A stretch of DNA of 46,270 nucleotides from Candidatus Caenarcanales bacterium (lineage in GTDB: Bacteria; Cyanobacteriota; Vampirovibrionia; 2-02-FULL-35-15), in NCBI GenBank assembly GCA_020050435.1, contig JAGVKQ010000018.1, positions 1-46,270 of the forward strand. Direction: 5' to 3'. Positions 44,308 to 46,270 of the stretch are shown one piece after another. The translations under genes were made by a program, and so were the position numbers. How positions within the stretch are numbered: the first letter of the stretch is position 1; every line of letters starts with the position of its first letter. The notes under the pieces are model-generated. The model searched no databases. It was not told where the DNA came from and saw only the letters and a list, made by a program, of their open reading frames with translations.

Positions 44308-44464
44308 ATTTGTTAACCTTTATTGTTTCTTTTTTAAAAAATTTTTGTTCCGAGCATTTTTTAAATATACAAGAAATGTAACAAATTCACAGCCATAAAA
44401 GAAAGGGGATTGTAAACAATCTTTTTATTTTTGCAAAAATAATTCTTATCTAAAACTGTTATCT
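44308..44464. other. Intergenic gap before the second cpaB copy
   Basis: This AT-rich gap contains a short inverted repeat (GATTG-TAAA-CAATC, near 44410) followed on the plus strand by a T-rich run. Its orientation does not suit termination of the flanking minus-strand genes. The cpaB copy-2 promoter presumably lies here, but no hexamer pair stands out. Confidence 0.4.
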
Positions 44465-44953
44465 TCACCAAAATGGGAAGTATTTATATTTCAGAAAAAC
44501 ATATCCTATAGTCCCACACATTATAGCCAGCCCATATGGGACTTTTTCTTTTTTATCCACTGTTGGAAAGACCTGTCCTGTAGAAATTAAAAATTTTAAA
44601 TGACCTGGTCTAGATATAATCCAAAAAATCCCAATAAAAAGTCCTGCAATTGCAGTGTAAAAAAATACAACAACTATGTTTTTATATCCAACCAAAGAAC
44701 CTATAGCAGCAAGAAGTTTAACATCTCCAGCCCCCATCCCTCCAAGGATATATGGGATTAAAAGAATTAAAAGCCCTACAAAAAAACCAACGAAACAATT
44801 AAGAAAAGCATTGAGATTAAATTGAAAAATACTATAAATCAAAGCTAGAAAAAAAGTACCGAATGTTAACCAGTTTGGAATTTTTCTTGTCTTCCAATCA
44901 CTAATTCCACCAATTACTGAAATAATCAACGCAGCAATATGAGTAATAGGCAT
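44465..44953 (-). CDS. tadV: Prepilin peptidase, TadV/CpaA type
   Basis: This short, membrane-embedded aspartyl protease cleaves the Flp prepilin leader. At 162 aa it is of the CpaA/TadV type, lacking the N-methylase half of PilD. The two catalytic aspartates are in SDWKTRKIPNWLTFG and GGMGAGDVKLLAAIG. About five transmembrane helices are predicted. It lies 44 bp downstream of the Flp pilin gene on the same strand, so substrate and protease are probably co-transcribed. Confidence 0.95.
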   Translation of the reverse strand: MPITHIAALIISVIGGISDWKTRKIPNWLTFGTFFLALIYSIFQFNLNAFLNCFVGFFVGLLILLIPYILGGMGAGDVKLLAAIGSLVGYKNIVVVFFYTAIAGLFIGIFWIISRPGHLKFLISTGQVFPTVDKKEKVPYGLAIMCGTIGYVFLKYKYFPFW

Positions 44954-44997
44954 AATTGAATTTTACATTATAAAAAAGAAATTTTATTGACTAATAA

Positions 44998-45162
44998 TTA
45001 ACTTGGTATGGCTGTAGAAGCTTGACTTATAAGATTAGAGATTCTAACAGATAATTGTGATAATCCCACTGCGCCAACAGTAAATATAACTCCAAGAACT
45101 ATTGCATACTCTGCTAATTGCATGCCATCTTCGCTTAAAATAAACTTTTTGAAAATATTCAT
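44998..45162 (-). CDS. flp: Flp-type pilin
   Basis: This 54-aa protein is the structural subunit of the Tad/Flp pilus. The sequence begins MNIFKKFILSEDGMQLAEY, with the cleavage-site region around EDG-MQLAEYA and the conserved Glu-Tyr pair. A hydrophobic helix follows (AIVLGVIFTVGAVGLSQL), with a short polar tail ending in AIPS. A TATAAT on the minus strand (45176-45181) lies 13 nt before the ATG and could be the -10. There is no Shine-Dalgarno sequence. A second Flp pilin gene lies at 46147-46270. Confidence 0.93.
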   Translation of the reverse strand: MNIFKKFILSEDGMQLAEYAIVLGVIFTVGAVGLSQLSVRISNLISQASTAIPS

Positions 45163-45230
45163 ATACTTATATCTAATTATAAACTATAGACAACTACTAG
45201 TATCATATAGATACCCCTAAAAAAATAAAT

Positions 45231-45241
45231 TCCCTTAGGGA
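45231..45241. promoter_or_regulatory. TCCCTTAGGGA palindrome upstream of flp and the SDR gene
   Basis: An 11-nt inverted repeat (TCCCT-T-AGGGA) sits 69 bp before the pilin start and 69 bp before the divergent SDR start. Its CCCTwAGGG core matches the one upstream of tadZ at 34607-34615. It could be an operator for the pilus genes. Confidence 0.3.
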
Positions 45242-45309
45242 GAACCATATTTCTTACAATAAATATCTGAGAAAACCCTATTTAATGGGGTTTAGATTAA
45301 ACTATTTAT

Positions 45310-46086
45310 ATGATTCCAGAAACAATAATAATTACAGGGGCAGGAAGAGGCATAGGAAAAGCAATAGCATTGGATCTTGCAAAAAAAGGCTTGTTCATAG
45401 TCTGCATATCAAAAACAAAGACTTGCAAAGAAACAGCTGATGAAATACTAAGAAATGGTGGTAAAGCTGAGGCACTTATACTAGATGTTGCTAATTATGA
45501 ATACGCAGAAAAAACTCTTCAGACATATTTGAACAGTGCAAATCATAAGAATATAGGACTTGTGTTAGCAGCTGGCATAATCGGACCAACAGGACCGATA
45601 AATGATATCAACCTCTCAGAGTGGGACTCTTGTCATCGGGTGAATGTTCTAGGAAGCTTAGCAATAATAAAAGTATGCTTACCTACAATGCTTAAAAACA
45701 AGTTTGGAAAAATAGTTACATTTGCCGGTGGTGGAGCTGCATATGCTAACCCTATCTTTCCAGCATACTCTGCTACAAAAACTGCTATGGTTAGAATTAC
45801 AGAGAATATAAATGAAGATCTTAAAGATAAAGGAGATCTTTCAATTATTTGTCTTGGTCCTGGGGCTATCGAAACAGACATGTTAAAACAGGTTAAATCT
45901 GCTGGTGGGAAAATTAAAACGCTGGCTCATATTTCAGAACCCATTACTCTTGTAAGGTCATTCATGGAGTCAGAAAAATGTAGTTTTTCTGGCTGTTTTG
46001 TACATGTAAGAAATAATTGGAAGGATTACTTAGATTCTGACAAACAAATCAGTGACTCTTTTTGGAAGCTCAGAAGAGTAGAATAA
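45310..46086 (+). CDS. Short-chain dehydrogenase/reductase, catalytic Ser apparently missing
   Basis: This is a 258-aa classical-type SDR. The nucleotide-binding TGAGRGIG is at residues 9-16 and LVLAAGIIG corresponds to the NNAG region. The catalytic Tyr153 and Lys157 are in YSATK. About 13 residues before the Tyr, where the catalytic Ser belongs, the sequence reads TFAGGGAAYANP, so Ser appears to be replaced. The related 'SGGGA' SDRs keep a Ser just before the glycines, where this protein has Ala. Substrate is unknown. It sits between two Flp pilin genes on the opposite strand, with no evident functional tie. Its ATG lacks a Shine-Dalgarno sequence. Confidence 0.88.
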   Translation: MIPETIIITGAGRGIGKAIALDLAKKGLFIVCISKTKTCKETADEILRNGGKAEALILDVANYEYAEKTLQTYLNSANHKNIGLVLAAGIIGPTGPINDINLSEWDSCHRVNVLGSLAIIKVCLPTMLKNKFGKIVTFAGGGAAYANPIFPAYSATKTAMVRITENINEDLKDKGDLSIICLGPGAIETDMLKQVKSAGGKIKTLAHISEPITLVRSFMESEKCSFSGCFVHVRNNWKDYLDSDKQISDSFWKLRRVE

Positions 46087-46088
46087 AT

Positions 46089-46126
46089 AAAAAAGACCGC
46101 TTACCTTATGACTTACGGTCTTTTTT
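46089..46126. terminator. Bidirectional rho-independent terminator
   Basis: AAAAAAGACCG (46089-46099) pairs with CGGTCTTTTTT (46116-46126), giving a stem flanked by an A-tract and a T-tract. It lies between the convergent SDR gene and the second Flp pilin gene and should stop transcription from both sides. Confidence 0.85.
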
Positions 46127-46146
46127 ATTTGCTCTTCTTTAAAAGA

Positions 46147-46270
46147 TTAGGAAGGAATTGCAGTGACTGCATTTGAAATTGCTCCAGATATTCTGGTTCC
46201 TAGTGCAGTTACTACAGTAACGATTGCCACTGTAATTAAGCCAAGAAGAAGTGCATATTCTGCCATCGAT
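46147..46270 (-). CDS. flp: Second Flp-type pilin (5' truncated at the window edge)
   Basis: The minus strand encodes SMAEYALLLGLITVAIVTVV followed by TALGTRISGAISNAVTAIPS and a stop. The MAEYALLLGLI segment is the Flp signature with its Glu-Tyr pair just after the cleavage site. The N-terminal leader lies beyond the window. It ends in AIPS like the first pilin, but its hydrophobic helix differs, so the two are distinct paralogues. Confidence 0.92.
   Translation of the reverse strand, partial: SMAEYALLLGLITVAIVTVVTALGTRISGAISNAVTAIPS

Noticed and set aside
44408-44430. Rho-independent terminator in the cpaB copy-2 upstream gap
   Set aside because: The stem is only 5 bp and the T-run is on the plus strand, where no gene needs terminating.

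Overview
The window is 46 kb of AT-rich, densely coding bacterial DNA. I read it as a non-photosynthetic relative of the Cyanobacteria (Melainabacteria/Vampirovibrionia-like). The best taxonomic clues are a Ycf23/DUF561 protein, otherwise typical of cyanobacteria and plastids, an Rcp1-type response regulator beside a phytochrome-style histidine kinase, and a cyanobacterial-type class V aminotransferase. No photosynthesis gene is present. AdhE points to fermentation. The assignment is inference; no rRNA marker is in the window.

Layout. 1-3286: two core genes of a flagellar/injectisome type III export apparatus, the export gate (FlhA/SctV, 5' cut by the window edge) and its ATPase (FliI/SctN). 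3410-6312: bifunctional AdhE translationally coupled to a small STAS-domain protein. 6319-8365: PgeF-like multicopper-oxidase-fold protein and an SbcD-like nuclease. 8345-13578 (minus): pheT, a four-helix membrane protein with a C-terminal Roadblock/LC7-like domain, and pilT. 13579-14610: a 533-bp gap with a good extended -10 promoter and a leader rich in inverted repeats, then speD and a strong hairpin. 14620-19592 (minus): tandem STAS protein, lysS, ycf23-like gene, SAM hydrolase and a secreted glycine-zipper protein. 19680-24854: queC, a soluble histidine kinase, mpg, then a tight gatC-pyrG-queuosine-precursor-transporter cluster. 24930-30362: an unrecognised membrane-associated protein, hisB, an alanine-glyoxylate-type aminotransferase, a divergent asparaginase-fold gene carrying a G8 tract, and an orphan OppB-type permease. 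30511-34514: a REC-PAS regulator, a membrane histidine kinase and an Rcp1-like regulator, followed convergently by a second secreted glycine-zipper protein. 34772-45162: a nearly complete Tad/Flp pilus locus (tadZ, tadA, tadB, tadC, secretin on plus; two cpaB paralogues, prepilin peptidase and one Flp pilin on minus). 45310-46270: an SDR oxidoreductase, a bidirectional terminator and the 3' part of a second Flp pilin.

The cell surface and signalling dominate: type III export, type IV pilus retraction (PilT), Tad pilus, two STAS proteins, a Roadblock protein and five two-component proteins. The less-explained items are the structured speD leader, a family of short GC-rich palindromes (one flanked by a 13-bp direct repeat that duplicates a start codon), the G8 tract in the asparaginase-fold gene, the membrane-Roadblock gene in front of pilT, and the AdhE-STAS coupling. 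Genes are packed so tightly that several convergent pairs overlap at their 3' ends. No rRNA, tRNA, CRISPR array, transposase or prophage gene was seen.
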